From the NCBI RefSeq assembly GCF_001039355.2, contig NW_019773814.1, forward strand, positions 511,545-572,966: 61,422 nt of DNA, read 5' to 3'. The DNA comes from Lingula anatina (Eukaryota; Brachiopoda; Lingulata; Lingulida; Lingulidae). The position numbers and the translations under genes were made by a program. Positions 23,331 to 36,950 of this stretch are shown piece after piece (position 1 is the stretch's first letter; each line of letters starts with the position of its first letter). Below the pieces are notes generated by a model, which was not told the origin of the DNA, searched no databases, and saw only the letters and a program-made list of their open reading frames with translations.

Positions 23331-24460
23331 GGCACAAGTTATGGTCTTTCTTTCCAAACCCTGCAGAATTTCCTTTAATTTTATGCTAATTCGCGAGGCT
23401 TTGGAGTATCCCAGACGATCCCCCAATTGATGAGATTTTACAGATTAGTTCGTGGTCAGCATTTGCTTGGCTCCTAGAGACCTGAGTGACTTACCATTTC
23501 ATCTACTGCTGATTATCAAATAAACTATTGTAAAAAGCTTCAAGAATACCTTGACGTCGCTTGTAATAAATGTAATGCAATAACACGGGATGTGGTCTTG
23601 GAAGGAACTTGGTGTTTGTGAAAAAATAAAGTTGAAACGAAAGCTGAAAGCCAATGTTGGTGAAATGACAGGAGATAACACAATCTACCAAACTGCTCCT
23701 CAAGGGAATGTTCCATCTTGATCATCCAAGGAAGAAACCGAAATGGTAAACCCATTAGCGTGTCTTAGGATATGAATATCAGACTGTGGTTTAGTGAGTT
23801 GTGGGTGCCTTTCACACGCGATGTAGAAACTAGTACCATCGGAAACCGCAGACTTGCTTAACGTTACGTTGATTACTTCCGGCGTGATTGACAAGAGTGA
23901 AAATAAGATGTGCTGGCAATGAGAGCCACTGGGGCGTCCAATATCGATTGGCCATTTCTTTGTGAAATGAAACGACTCAGGAACGTTCAGAAGTGGTGTT
24001 AGATAGATAGTTAATGTTTCTATTAACGTGACCTGAGTGAAACCCTCAGAAAGAAGGAGATGACGATGACGATGATAATAAGAAATAACATAAAATAAAA
24101 ACACAAAGGAGGAAAATTAAGAAAAAAAATCGAATAAAAACGATTAGAAATAGAACTAAATTGAGTATCCTTTATCCCCTTTGACGTTTCTAATTATTGT
24201 TATTGTTTTTGTATTCGAGGGTAGCAACATGGACCAAAACGACTTCGAGTTTTTCCCTGTGTTCCCGAACCTCTAGCAAATACACGCAACGAAGGACAAT
24301 GCCATATCTGACGGAGCGTGATTTTTTCACCTAAATATTCGAGCTTGTAACGTTAGCTCTCTCTAGTCTGCATCGGTTATATGTAAAATATCAATTACAA
24401 CAGTGTCATTGCCTTGATAGATCCTTTAATGATCCCTGGACGGTAGTTCGGTGAGTTGGA

Positions 24461-24593
24461 AAAAACCCTCTATTTTGCTAGGAAAAGGTCCCCTCTGGGT
24501 AAAATTTCATCTATGTATACGAACGTTTCATGGTTAAAGGTCCACTTTTTCAAAAAAAGAACATCCAATTTGAAATTGCAAGCTACTATAATT
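24461..24593 (-). repeat. Dispersed repeat related to the window's 3' end
   Basis: The segment containing GGTAAAATTTCATCTATGTA and AAAGGTCCACTTTTTC matches, on the other strand, bases 61287-61422. The duplicated block carries a second copy at about 26630-26765. Confidence 0.75.
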
Positions 24594-25256
24594 AAAACTA
24601 TCCATGCTTTTGAAATACCAGAGCATTAATACAATATAGATAAGTATTGCCTCCTTGTCCTTGCCGCAGTCCAAGGTGTTAACCACTGGGACCGCCACAG
24701 TTGTAAGATATCGTCATATATGCAAAGATATTTTCAATAATACACTCGCTCAAAAAGCTCGGAAACATTCTTATTTTGAACAACTACATAAAGTAACCAT
24801 ATGAGCTAAGTTGAATATTTAAACCAAGTATTGGTAGATAATGCACACACCGTTCGTAAATTTTTATATAAACTGAATATGTTCCCACAACATAATATTC
24901 TTTTTTTTTTAATTTTTGAAATAATTCGTACGTTTTTTTCGCCGAACATATATTTTCAGAATTCAGTCACGAAAGCCCAGAACATAACCTAGGCAAGGCG
25001 TGAAAGGAGTGTATTTTATGGTAAGTAATTACGTAATTACGTAAATAGGAATCGCGGGAAACCTTGTGGTTGTCATGCATACTCATAAATGAAAGGGGTA
25101 CTCTTTTGCAGTGACATTTTGCTGTTACAATGTCTTGAGTACTGAGGCAAGATCAAATTAAGCCTTTGGGAACCTAAACTCCTTAGAACCTCCCGATTCA
25201 TTGAACACTGATGGCAAAGAACGCTCCGAGGTATTACATAATGCCTCAAGAGGTTA

Positions 25257-25448
25257 GAGTGCATTCCCAGAGATTTAGATCGACCTTCCTCCCTGGGGGT
25301 TCACGCTAAATTGCAGTCAGCCGAGCGCGCACCATAGTTAATTACCCCCTTACATCTTTTAGTAGGCGGGACAGACGCTTAAGCCGGCTAAGCTGACAGT
25401 AATCTAGTGAGACTCCCCACAGGGATAGATCGATCTAAAATCTATGGG
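25257..25448 (-). mobile_element. TAGATCGATCTA-family MITE, copy 2 (cut by N)
   Basis: TTA (25254-25256) precedes GAGTGCATTCCCAGAG. The element proceeds to ATCGATCTAAAATCTATGGG and is cut at the N (25449). It is the allelic partner of the complete copy at 27431-27631. Confidence 0.85.
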
Positions 25449-27430
25449 NATGGCACAAGTTATGGTCTTTCTTTCCAAACCCTGCAGAATTTCCTTTAAT
25501 TTTATGCTAATTCGCGAGGCTTTGGAGTATCCCAGACGATCCCCCAATTGATGAGATTTTACAGATTAGTTCGTGGTCAGCATTTGCTTGGCTCCTAGAG
25601 ACCTGAGTGACTTACCATTTCATCTACTGCTGATTATCAAATAAACTATTGTAAAAAGCTTCAAGAATACCTTGACGTCGCTTGTAATAAATGTAATGCA
25701 ATAACACGGGATGTGGTCTTGGAAGGAACTTGGTGTTTGTGAAAAAATAAAGTTGAAACGAAAGCTGAAAGCCAATGTTGGTGAAATGACAGGAGATAAC
25801 ACAATCTACCAAACTGCTCCTCAAGGGAATGTTCCATCTTGATCATCCAAGGAAGAAACCGAAATGGTAAACCCATTAGCGTGTCTTAGGATATGAATAT
25901 CAGACTGTGGTTTAGTGAGTTGTGGGTGCCTTTCACACGCGATGTAGAAACTAGTACCATCGGAAACCGCAGACTTGCTTAACGTTACGTTGATTACTTC
26001 CGGCGTGATTGACAAGAGTGAAAATAAGATGTGCTGGCAATGAGAGCCACTGGGGCGTCCAATATCGATTGGCCATTTCTTTGTGAAATGAAACGACTCA
26101 GGAACGTTCAGAAGTGGTGTTAGATAGATAGTTAATGTTTCTATTAACGTGACCTGAGTGAAACCCTGTGCAGTTAAAGTTGAGATGACTTTGGGTTTAT
26201 TTAGAAGGAGATGACGATGACGATGATGAGGATGGTGATGACGATGATAATAAGGAATAACATAAAATAAAACACAAAGGAGGAAAATTAAGAAAAAAAA
26301 TCGAATAAAAACGATTAGAAATAGAACTAAATTGAGTATCCTTTATCCCCTTTGACGTTTCTAATTATTGTTATTATTTTTGTATTCGAGGGTAGCAACA
26401 TGGACCAAAACGACTTCGAGTTTTTCCCTGTGTTCCCGAACCTCTAGCAAATACACGCAACGAAGGACAATGCCATATCTGACGGAGCGTGATTTTTTCA
26501 CCTAAATATTCGAGCTTGTAACGTTAGCTCTCTCTAGTCTGCATCGGTTATATGTAAAATATCAATTACAACAGTGTCATTGCATTGATAGATCCTTTAA
26601 TGATCCCTGGACGGTAGTTCGGTGAGTTGGAAAGAACCCTCTATTTTGCTAGGAAAAGGTCCCCTCTGGGTAAAATTTCATCTATGTACACGAACGTTTC
26701 ATGGTTAAAGGTCCACTTTTTCAAAAAAAGAACATCCAATTTGAAATTGCAGGCTACTATTATTAAAACTATCCATGCTTTTGAAATACCAGAGCATTAA
26801 TACAATATAGATAAGTATTGCCTCCTTAATTGTCCTTGCCGCAGTCCAAGGTGTTAACCACTGGGACCGCCACAGTTGTAAGATATCGTCATATATGCAA
26901 AGATATTTTCAATAATACACTCGCTCAAAAAGCTCGGAAACATTCTTATTTTGAACAACTACATAAAGTAACCATATGAGCTAAGTTGAATATTTAAACC
27001 AAGTATTGGTAGATTATGCACACACTGTTCGTTAATTTTTATATAAACTGAATATGTTCCCACTACATAACATTCTTTTTTTTTAATTTTTGAAATAATT
27101 CGTACGTTTTTTTCGCCGAACATATATTTTCAGAATCCAGTCACGAAAGCCCGGAACATAACCTAGGCAAGGCGTGAAAGGAGTGCAATTTATGGTAAGT
27201 GATTACGTAATTACGTAAATAGGAATCGCAGGAAACCTTGCGGTTGTCATGCATACTCATAAATGAAAGGGGTACTCTTTTGCAGTAACATTTTGCTGTT
27301 ACAATGTCTTGAGTACTGAGGCAAGATCAAATTAAGCCTTTGGGAACCTAAACTCCTTAGAACCTCCCGATTCATTGAACACTGATGGCAAAGAACGCTC
27401 CGAGGTATTACATAATGCCTCAAGAGGTTA

Positions 27431-27631
27431 GAGTGCATTCCCAGAGATTTAGATCGACCTTCCTCCCTGGGGGTTCACGCTAAATTGCAGTCAGCCGAGC
27501 GCGCACCATAGTTAATTACCCCCTTACAACTTTTAGTAGGCGGGACAGACGCTTAAGCCGGCTAAGCTGACAGTAATCTAGTGAGACTCCCCACAGGGAT
27601 AGATCGATCTAAAATCTATGGGAATGGGGTC
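27431..27631 (-). mobile_element. TAGATCGATCTA-family MITE, copy 3 (complete)
   Basis: The ends GAGTGCATTCCCAGAGATTT and, read inward from the other side, GACCCCATTCCCATAGATTT form imperfect inverted repeats. TTA occurs at 27428-27430 and 27632-27634, the expected 3-base target duplication of PIF/Harbinger-type elements. It is 201 bases and non-coding. Confidence 0.88.
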
Positions 27632-29377
27632 TTAGATACGCTTTTTTAAAAGTAATAATAACTCTTCGTTTTGGCCACAAAAATGGGATTTTCTGGAGTA
27701 AGCGGCAATTTCCCCGTACTTACCAATGGTCAACTAACCCATTCCTGCATTCAAAGTTAGACGACCTGGAAGAAAGGCATCGAAAGCCCTATTGACAAGG
27801 ACACATTTTAGTTTTACTACAACAACAGCCGTTTTAGTGGTAAAATACAATAGAATATATTACCACGCGTGGTTTACAATGTATTTCTTGCGGAATTTTG
27901 AATCTCAAAGGAAGTGTTATTATCTTTAAGGAGGGCTTTGGCCTTGACAGAGTGCGGAACATAAAGGCTTTTTTTACTGTTTTGTCTTCAGTATTGATTT
28001 GCTTGAGGTTGTTTCTAAACCGGAGATGATATGTTTGTGAGTGCGCAATTTTCAACATATCTGTCTGGAGGCCTATTTCCAAGGCTTGTTCGCCGTATAC
28101 ATAAAGCATTCAGTGCGATTAGTCTACAAAATCCTCACATGTTAGAGGCTGCCATTGTTAGACAGATGTATACACGTGGTTACAATTTTGAATTTTTAAA
28201 GAGATATGTACTTCCATGTAGCATGATCGCTGATTACAGTACTTACGGGGCAAGACTGTTTTAATAGTGGAAGCAAATTTTGTTGTAGTTTTCTCATTCG
28301 GTCAAATACAGCTAGGCATTTTAAAATTCATTCGTACTTAGTAGTGGTTTAATATCCATTTAATAACTCTGAAGGCGGCAATGTGCCCCAGTAAGACAAA
28401 CAAAAATACAAAAAAATACTTCAGTTAAAAATTGCGTTAGAGTTTGCGTATTCCATTAATACCCGTTCAGTAAATTAAAATTTGAGTTGTAAATAGAATG
28501 CATATTTCCCAGGCTTGGTCGTTGACATCCAATACACAATTAACGCGCTATGCAATTTTACTAGCAGCAATCTCAAAGAAAGTGACAGTTTACATGTCTT
28601 ATCATGTAAAATAGGTTCTAATGATGGTATAATTGCAGTAAGAATATCCCTCGGGAGTGCATTAGCCTAAATGCTTTTGTTTTGGCGGTTTCTATGGAGA
28701 TAATGGGTTAATTATTGGACTTTGCTGAACCCTGACTATAGTACTCCTATGAATTTTAGCTAAAATGCAATTCACACATTGCTTAAAGAGTTAATGTTCT
28801 TTTTACGATGTGCTAAGGGATCTCTTACGCTTCAACGTAATTATCTACTCTCAGTTGTAGCCTATTGCGTACGCATGTGGGACCTTCAAACCTATTGAGG
28901 GCCAGTTCGTTATAAACCACTCAGAAACTTCCGTAGAAAACGCACCCGGAAATAATCGGTTATTCAAGTCTATGAGATATATTTACCATTAGCCCCCAAA
29001 ACATATGTCTTTGTATGAACAGCTCATTGGCCATGATGAAAACTTACCGCTGTATTCGTTAGAATCTCCGTAGAAAGTTTTACTATCTTATTTACCTTGG
29101 GCCAATGTAATGATCACTTGGTGTCAATCAGCTTTAAGTAAGCATATACTTTTTCCTCCCAAGTTGAGTTTGAACCAAAATGACATCCGAGTTCCTCGTT
29201 TTAGGAGAAAACAACATGTGGGTCTTTGAAACAGACCGTGGAGTCATCTTAATCAGATAAAAGTATTGACCAGATGAGTTTCAGATGTATAATATGTGTG
29301 CTTTGAGATTATTTGATTATAATGATGTTTACCACTTTAAAGGCCACAGTTCCCTCGACAAATAACAAGGTAAATAT

Positions 29378-29625
29378 GTATGCATTAGGTAAATGAATGG
29401 AAATTAAACGAAATATATGAATAAAATGGACCAGGCAGCGTGTCTGAGATTTGATAAAAGGGAGACATTACTTCAAGACAAAGCACAAAATGTGCAAATA
29501 TATATGCATTAAGTAAATGGATGGAAATTGAGGGAAATATATGAATAAAATGAACCGTGCATCATGGCTGAGATGGAAAAAAATGAAGCTTTTACTTTAA
29601 GACAGAATGCTCAGATTGTCCTTGG
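29378..29625. repeat. Two-copy tandem repeat, about 125 bases
   Basis: TATGCATTAGGTAAATGAAT and its following ATATATGAATAAAATG recur about 125 bases later with moderate divergence. Confidence 0.75.
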
Positions 29626-30615
29626 AAAAGGGCTCTGCTTGTACAACGACGGTCAAATATACGGGCGTTGGCTGAAACATGGCAATTAAACAAAATTTAT
29701 GAACCGACTTAATAGAACTTCAATAAGTCGTACATCGGGATTTCATTCTGGCAGATGGCGAATGATTTCAGAGCAAATGGGTTGTGCTCTGTTAATGACG
29801 AAGTTTATTTTCTATCTATGGATTCACTTGCCTCAGATCTACATTGTAGACTTCATGGTTAAGCGAGGACCGTTTCACTTTTTCACTGCAATATGAGCCT
29901 GTTATTTCGATCGTTTCAGGAAACGGCTTACCGGTTTAGTTCCAAACGCTTTAACGTTCTTGTCGTCTGTGTCGCCTAAGACGTGGTAGATTAGGGATCT
30001 TTTGAATTATGCTCAAGAGTTAATCCTCTCTTTAGAGAATAAATGTGTTTTCTCGTAACTTGACTCATAGGTAAAAGGCATATTTTCCTTCTTTAGAAGC
30101 AATGTTCTTTTACCTACTTTCGCATGCAACGTTAATGGCGTTTAAGCTTGAATTTTTGCGGGAGACGATCTAACTTTATTAAAAGGTCTTTTACAGGCAG
30201 TGTAAGTGTTTGTCCATTCCATGTCTCTATTGGATTCCCTTGATGGAACTAGTAAACCTAAAATGTCATAAAAACGACGGCGATGAACAACAATAACGCA
30301 TGAAATTAAGTCATCAAAATTTGTCTGTTAAAAGGGTTCGTCAGTTTCTTTGAAAACAAGAGGTGTTTCTGGATGCAATAATGTTGCTTGTTTTTTTACT
30401 ACTTGTCTTATTTTGCGACTACCCGAGCACATGGTGAGATCGATCATCAATAAGACGGCGTGAAAATCGTTGTCATTTGTGCAAATTGCCAGTAGGTTAT
30501 TCTGGGTGATGGCGCCAACGACACGACTAGGGTCTCTCAAAGCTACCTCTCAACGACTAAACTGAAGTACAATTATATTTTTACGTACCTTTATTTCACG
30601 TGAATCCTGAAATAC

Positions 30616-30618
<3 letters not shown>

Positions 30619-30666
<48 letters not shown>
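30619..30666. repeat. (TTA)n microsatellite
   Basis: About sixteen ATT units without interruption. Confidence 0.95.
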
Positions 30667-33600
30667 GTTAATTTAACAACCAAAAACATTTTCACATAAA
30701 CTGTGTTTGAAATAATAATTACAGTATTGAATATCAAAGTTATTTATTCCCCAGCAAGCTGTTATTCGGAGGCCAAACTCCACTCCTGAATAATCATGTA
30801 CATGTACCTGTAACATTAAAAACCTGAATCCTACGGAAACAGATGTTGCTGATTCCATCTGGTACTATTGGTGTTCCCTTTTGGAAGGCAACTTGGGGCT
30901 ACAGCTGTAGCAATGCCCCTGTGCAGCCGTTGTTACATTTCCCATTTCTGTTGGAATAGTTCAAAGATTTTTTTTAAATCGACCGCTGAAATGTGGCCTT
31001 GTAACACGTGGTTTGCCTCACGTCTTTCAAGACTACAGACGTTATCTTCATCTAGGTCGTCCCGAAATTACTTTTAGAATTATGAAAGACGTCTGTACTG
31101 TAGTGTTTTGAATCTCTGTCTTTCCGTTTTCTTTACCCGTGGGTGTCAAGCTTAACCCAACAAATACAGAACGTTATTGCAGAGTTACAAAAACGTAATC
31201 ATAACATTTTTTAAATTATGTTTACGTTATGGTAACGTTATGATAACGTTTTCTATTTACTTGGAAATTGGATGCCATATCTCAGGCTTCAGGTAAAACC
31301 CCGGGTCCTAAGCATGGGTTGGGGTTAGTGTTGTCACAGTGACCGTGCAGTGCTGCGTGCAGGCAGATTTTGCAGTACTCTTATGACATATGACATTCGC
31401 CCTTTTATTGCAACAAGCCCTTTTAATAACGTGACCGTGTACGGTAATGTCGAGGAAATGAGGCAAAATCAAAACTCTTGTACTGGTGGGCAATGTTCTA
31501 GTAATATCCTTGCAACAAACGCACAATTTAGTGACGAAAAATATCATAATGCCTACGAGAGCTTGGGTTTAAAACACCTGTACTATACGTGACCTCTGCA
31601 AGATGAAATGCATTATCCTGCTTCACGTAATTTGTCAGATGTTAACAGCAGGAGTCCTGTCATCTCGGTATGAATCACGCTGAGACAATCAGCGTCTTTA
31701 TGGCAACTGTTTCGACCACACCGAGCAGACGTCGGCCTGAAGTCATTCAGGATGTGTGCGCTGGTCGAAATGATAAAATGTAGATTAATGGCGGAAAAAC
31801 CTAAGCCAAGAGCTTTCTTGTTCCATTCAATTCAGTTGTCGTAGAAATTAGGGTCTTTCTAAGATTTTGCAGCTAGAATTTCCCATTTCCTCTCTTAGAG
31901 AATGCTCTAATTACGCCAATGCTTTCCAGTAACGGCATTGCCTTCCTTAAGTTCCTGGCTATTGTGTAGAACGGTTATCTTGTCCATATCTTGAAGAGAA
32001 TGCCATACATCCCATGTCAAAGCATAATGGCCGTGTCCTAACACGGACTGACATAGAAAAAATGCAGAGGATTTGTGAGCATAAAGGAAACCAGTCCATT
32101 TTGTATTGCAGCAAATGAAACTATGCTGTTATTCTTATGAGGATTGAATTGTAATAACGGCACATTAGTCTCTTTGGAAGTGTAAAAAACGTGTTTTGGG
32201 GGCAGCCAAAACCTGCGAACAAGACAGAGATATACATCGATGCGGACATTAACCTAATGTCAATTTCTGAACCGAACGATATTCGGACTAATAAAAATTA
32301 TAACAATACAACGGATTAAGAGGTACAAAGCAAAGCAAAAAAAATCACGTGTCAGTCATTGCTTAATTTTTAAATTATAAGCCATGACTGAGAAGAATGT
32401 ACCTCTAGACAGCTCGCCCCATGAAATATTCGCCACCTACTTCTAGCAATTATGATATACGCAATATGCCTAGTAAACTCTCAGGGTGGTTGCTTCGTGA
32501 TTTCATCCCAGTTCAGCTGGTTATGGTCTGATGGCAAATGCTTAGCCACAGTTCCTGCACAGCTTTTTCATTTTAACTGCTCACTTAGAATGACGTGCGC
32601 TATTAATTGCTCGCTCTTATCTCATATCTATTGTAGCGTGTTTGTAATCGATTGCACTGCCTTTCACAATTTTTTTTTTTTTTTTTTTTTTTGATTTCAT
32701 CATGGCCCTTTTCACATTGAGCGCAGCACTTAAATGGTTCGACTTTCAGCCAATTTTCAAAATATCCTGACTCCCCCCCCCTCCCTTCGGTTTCTGAAAA
32801 ACATACACCAATATCCCTTTCTTAAAATTAGAGTTTTGAGTAACTCTATCATAGGCATAAGTCGTACCAAGTGGCACAGTTTGCCTCTCAAAACATCAAC
32901 TTATTTCGGGGATGAAAACTTCACCTAACCTGGGTAACCTGCCAAACTAAAAGAATTGATTACATTTATAAAGCACACACTCTACTCTGAATATATTTCG
33001 CAAGATACTCACATTTGTTATTTTGATGACTTACTTACTGACCCAATACCAATAAGCTTAGCGAACAATTTCGGATTTTCCATAATGTCGACGGCATTGG
33101 AAAAAAATTAGAGAAATGATTTGTTCTTTGATATTCTGATATAGCTTTATGATGCCGTTAAAAGAAGGCCTACGTTCTTTGAAATATCTTTAAAAACATT
33201 TAATTAGCCATGTGCAGGTATACAACATCATGCCCACCATTACGATTCGAGACCGCCTCAATGAGCACATTGCATTGCATATCGACAAGAATGCAATGTC
33301 ATATCAATTTACTTATCAACTTTTGACTGATCATTGCAACGTTATATTCTCGTTTATACACGCGAGGCATTGGCAAAAACTCGAAAACTTTTTAACGACA
33401 CGCTTAAACTAAATATAACGACGGAACGTTTGCATTGTTTTTTTATGTTTCTGGTTTTAATATTTCATTATAAAAAGAAAAAAACTTGAGTGTCCAATAG
33501 TTGAAACAATCATGCTTTCATGACTGCACCGCAGTTCTATATCACAGTTATTTAGCAGTATATCGGCCCCTGGAAAGATCAATGCGAAAATGCTGTCGAA

Positions 33601-34811
33601 TTATGGTAGTCAGACAAGACGGAAATATATCTGACTGACAAAAAAAAAAAAAAAAAAAAACAATTGATCGATACCTGTAAAATACTTTTGTTTTTTTGCA
33701 AAATGCGTAGGAAGATTTCTTCATTCCAATTAATGAATGAAAATAACTTCACCGTAGTTGTTTTCGCGTTGGGATTCACGTTTTTCTGAGCCAAAATCAA
33801 TGCGTAAATTGTGCATTTAACACCTTTGCTATTTTTATCTCATTTATCTCATACAAGTATGGCACCAACTTTATGGCGTGCATGTACATGTACATTTGTC
33901 AAGCTGATGATCTGTTATTAAATCCGATATCGCTGAAAACGAGTTTTTATCTTGAAGGTTTTGTGTACAAGAGCTAAAATACATGTATATATATGAGGAT
34001 AAGAATGTTGACATGCTAAATTTTAATATCTATTCATTTACAAATCAACAGTTTCAGGTTTAAGCTTTTTGCTTTTTAAGACCACAACAACCACAAATTA
34101 AGTTGTAAAATCATATATATAATATATATGCACGTATTTTCAGTTAAATTTGAAAAATAAGACAATTCCTAATTTGCTCAAAGAAATAAAAGGGAACTTT
34201 TAACCTGCACTTTGTTTAAATATGTTTGATTGATTCTGCAACATGAACCAGTGCAACGAAACAAGCAGACAGGCAGGAATCAAAAATGAAAAAAAGTCCC
34301 CAATGCATTTACCCAATAAACAGTATTGATAATTTGAAGCATTAAGACACTTCAGCAACAATTCGCAGCGTTACTCACCGAAGCTAACAGCAAATCGAAA
34401 TCCCCGTTTATCTCCTTGCCTTGCTCCTTGTAGTCGCTCGCTTTCTGCGCCGTTTTCTGCAGGATGTCTGCCTATCTTCAAACTCGTCATTCTTTCACGA
34501 TTGCAGCGCCATCTCTCGAGAAGAAAGCAGGAAATGAGAGTAACGACGCGCTGTATACCAATAAGACGACTGAGGTGGTACAGCATAGAACGTTCACATA
34601 TCTTTCCTGGAATGACTTGAACCTGGTGAATAATTATACAAGTCCTAACCGAATTAAATGCTCTGTTCTTTTCCCCCTGTCATTGTTTTTTATGCGTGTC
34701 ACTCTTTTCTCGCACACTGACCTGGCGCTTTTTGTCTATTTACATGTTAGTTTATCAGTACATTACTAACATGCAACATTAGTCAAAAAGGTTGTCCCAC
34801 CCCAATTCCAT

Positions 34812-34846
<35 letters not shown>

Positions 34847-35927
34847 GCTCACCTCACAGATGTAAATCGTTATAAACACTGTTTTTTATTCCAGATACCA
34901 TATAGAACATGATGAATGGTTCAGAAAATACAAAATAGTGGCGAAGATATCCATATTTTATGCCATTTATTCATATTCATTACATGTAGCCCTTCAACGT
35001 CAGTGTTTCACTGTGATTTCCATAAAGGTAAAGAAATGTCTATTAAATTAAAATAACGCCACCAAATGTCACCAAATTTTCACACAATTACAGTAGCATG
35101 AGGATGTGCTCGTTAAAGGTCACGTGTCAAAGAGAGAGAGTGCCTGCCGATTACTGCAATTACATCATGTAGGCGTCGTGACAAGCTTTTAACAAGGTTA
35201 ACAATTCTGTTTTGAGGGATATTGTCCCATTTTTTTTAAATAGCTCGGAGGAGTTGGTCCAGTTCACTAGAAGCCATTAACAAAAATGGCTGCAGACAAA
35301 TTAAGTTTCCTCTTGGATTCTGTACACAAAATGTCCACGTCACCCAACACACTGTATGAATAGCAAAGGAAGTGTCTGGATTTAAATTGAATTCAGTTTA
35401 AAGGTCCAGGTCCCATAACAAGTCAAAAGCGGGTGATTGACTACAAATGCCATTGAAAGCATTTGAAAATCTGACTGTGTTCACGTAAACAATGCCTGGA
35501 ACTACGATCCAGGGTGTGCTCTTGCTTTAAAGAATCTGCCTCGCCAAACCTTTGTATTTTAACCTTCAAAGCCATGGCCCGTCGTCAATACCTACCTGTC
35601 CTTGGGGAGGCTTGAGTTGTTTACGAGAGCACCAAGAAATTCTTATTTGAAAAACTAATCAATGTAAAGATCAATCGTTAAGTCAGCCCAGTCGTGATCT
35701 GTAACAAGAGCGACATGTAGACTATACTGACTTATGTACAGACATTTAATATGGAATATTTCAGTTTTGAAGGTATGCCTAAGGAAAAATGCGTTCTTGT
35801 TTCAAAAAATCCCGATTTCATATAAGATATGTGAATGGAGAAGTGTGTAGTCAGGTGTGTCGCTACCAATTAGCTGATTACTAGGTTTGTTACGCTGCTG
35901 CAGTATGCAATATGCAGTGATTTCATT

Positions 35928-36950
35928 GGGTAGTGCTCCTTTGGGCAAGTCAAAGCTATGCAGTGCTTTACAAATTTGATAATCTGCGGCAAAATGGCGT
36001 GAAAAAGACAGACATTGCCAGACAGATAATTGCGCCAAACGAAACGGTCCGCAAAGTTTTATAGAGTAATGCCCAGACTGATGTATTGAAATCTAACCAC
36101 CAGGGTTCGGGACCCACTGTCATTCGGAATATCCTGCTGCAACTAAACAAAAACCACCCAGTCCGTTCAGAATGAGGGGTAAATTGCCACTAAAACGCAT
36201 TTTTCGAGGCCCCTAGCGAACACCAAACTGGTTTTAGCATCTTAGAATACCAGACGACCTCCGTGGAACCCACTGTAAACAGCAAAACATCGTTGTATGT
36301 TTCTCTAATAAATTGGGGGCCTTGACCGTTTCTGGGTTGAACACTGAAACCGCGTGGCTTTCTTTATTGAGTTTAGATTTCACCTGTACAGCTCAACTAG
36401 TCAAAACAGAGTTTACAGAGTTTCCAGAAGAGGAGAGGCCAACAACGAAGCCTGTGTCGCGTCTAAAGTGACTAAGGTCATTAAAAGGGTCAGTATTTGG
36501 AGTGGATACCACATTGGTGCCAAAACACCAATGGTAGTCATCGATGAAAACCTGAACCAGATCAAATAAAGGAATAATCTTGGAACCACTTGACCAGCAA
36601 TTGGTAGGGGGCACCTTAGGAACAATTTTAGTTTGCACGGTGAGATTGCCAGTTCAAACAGAGCACTTTTAATAGAAGATTACTTACAGAAGCAAGGGAA
36701 TGAGCAGCTACCTTGGTCATCAAAAGCGCCATATTTGAACCACATAGACAATGTGTGGGTAAGCCATTACTCGCCGGATCAATGGCCTACATGACCTTAA
36801 ACAAAACTGGACCAAAGCTGACAGATTTTGACCGATGCCTGGGATGTTATTCCAGACTTAACTCTAAAAACCTATCCCAAGGAATGCCTTGCCACTTGAA
36901 AGTTTAGGTAGCGGCCAGATGAGGTCAGGCGTAACAGCGACCATTACCGT
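35928..36950 (+). pseudogene. Degraded Tc1/mariner transposase
   Basis: Translated pieces in changing frames follow the order of a Tc1-type transposase. A helix-turn-helix-like stretch, NGVKKTDIARQI then ETVRKVL, lies at about 35990-36060. EFRFHLYSS, where the family has a catalytic D-E-S-R-F, lies at about 36365-36390. SIWSGYHIGAKTP lies at about 36495-36530. LPWSSKAPYLNHIDNVW, in place of W-P-x-x-S-P-D-L-N-P-I-E-N-L-W, lies at about 36710-36760. AWDVIPDLTLK is near 36838. Stops and frameshifts are frequent, and two of the catalytic acidic positions are replaced, so it is dead. The outer inverted repeats were not located. Confidence 0.75.

Larger units (their letters stand above)
23331..27619. 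repeat. Duplicated ~2.1-kb block joined by a single N
   Basis: Bases 23331-25448 recur at 25452-27619 at very high identity, with scattered substitutions and small indels. One indel is about 36 bases after GTGAAACCCT near 26168, and another is in a GATGAC-rich run. A lone N at 25449 separates the copies. The first copy stops inside a MITE, and the second copy contains that MITE complete with its flank. This indicates two overlapping allelic contigs joined end to end. Confidence 0.92.
27635..35927. other. Long intergenic stretch, no gene recognised
   Basis: AT-rich DNA with frames no longer than about 100 codons, none with recognisable domains or splice context. It includes a two-copy repeat at 29378-29625, a TTA microsatellite at 30619-30666, T-runs at 32669-32692 and 34809-34843, an A-run at 33640-33660, and a segment rich in AACGTT-like words near 31190-31260. 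Confidence 0.55.

Noticed and set aside
23700-24104. 134-codon frame on the - strand with an Ig-like pattern (VSDGTSFYIAC)
   Set aside because: In the allelic second copy (from 26015) an indel upstream shortens the frame to 64 codons, and no splice context or clear homology supports it.
31140-31265. AACGTT-rich segment similar to 45210-45305
   Set aside because: The shared words (ACAGAACG, AACGTT) are too short and scattered to define a repeat family from two examples.
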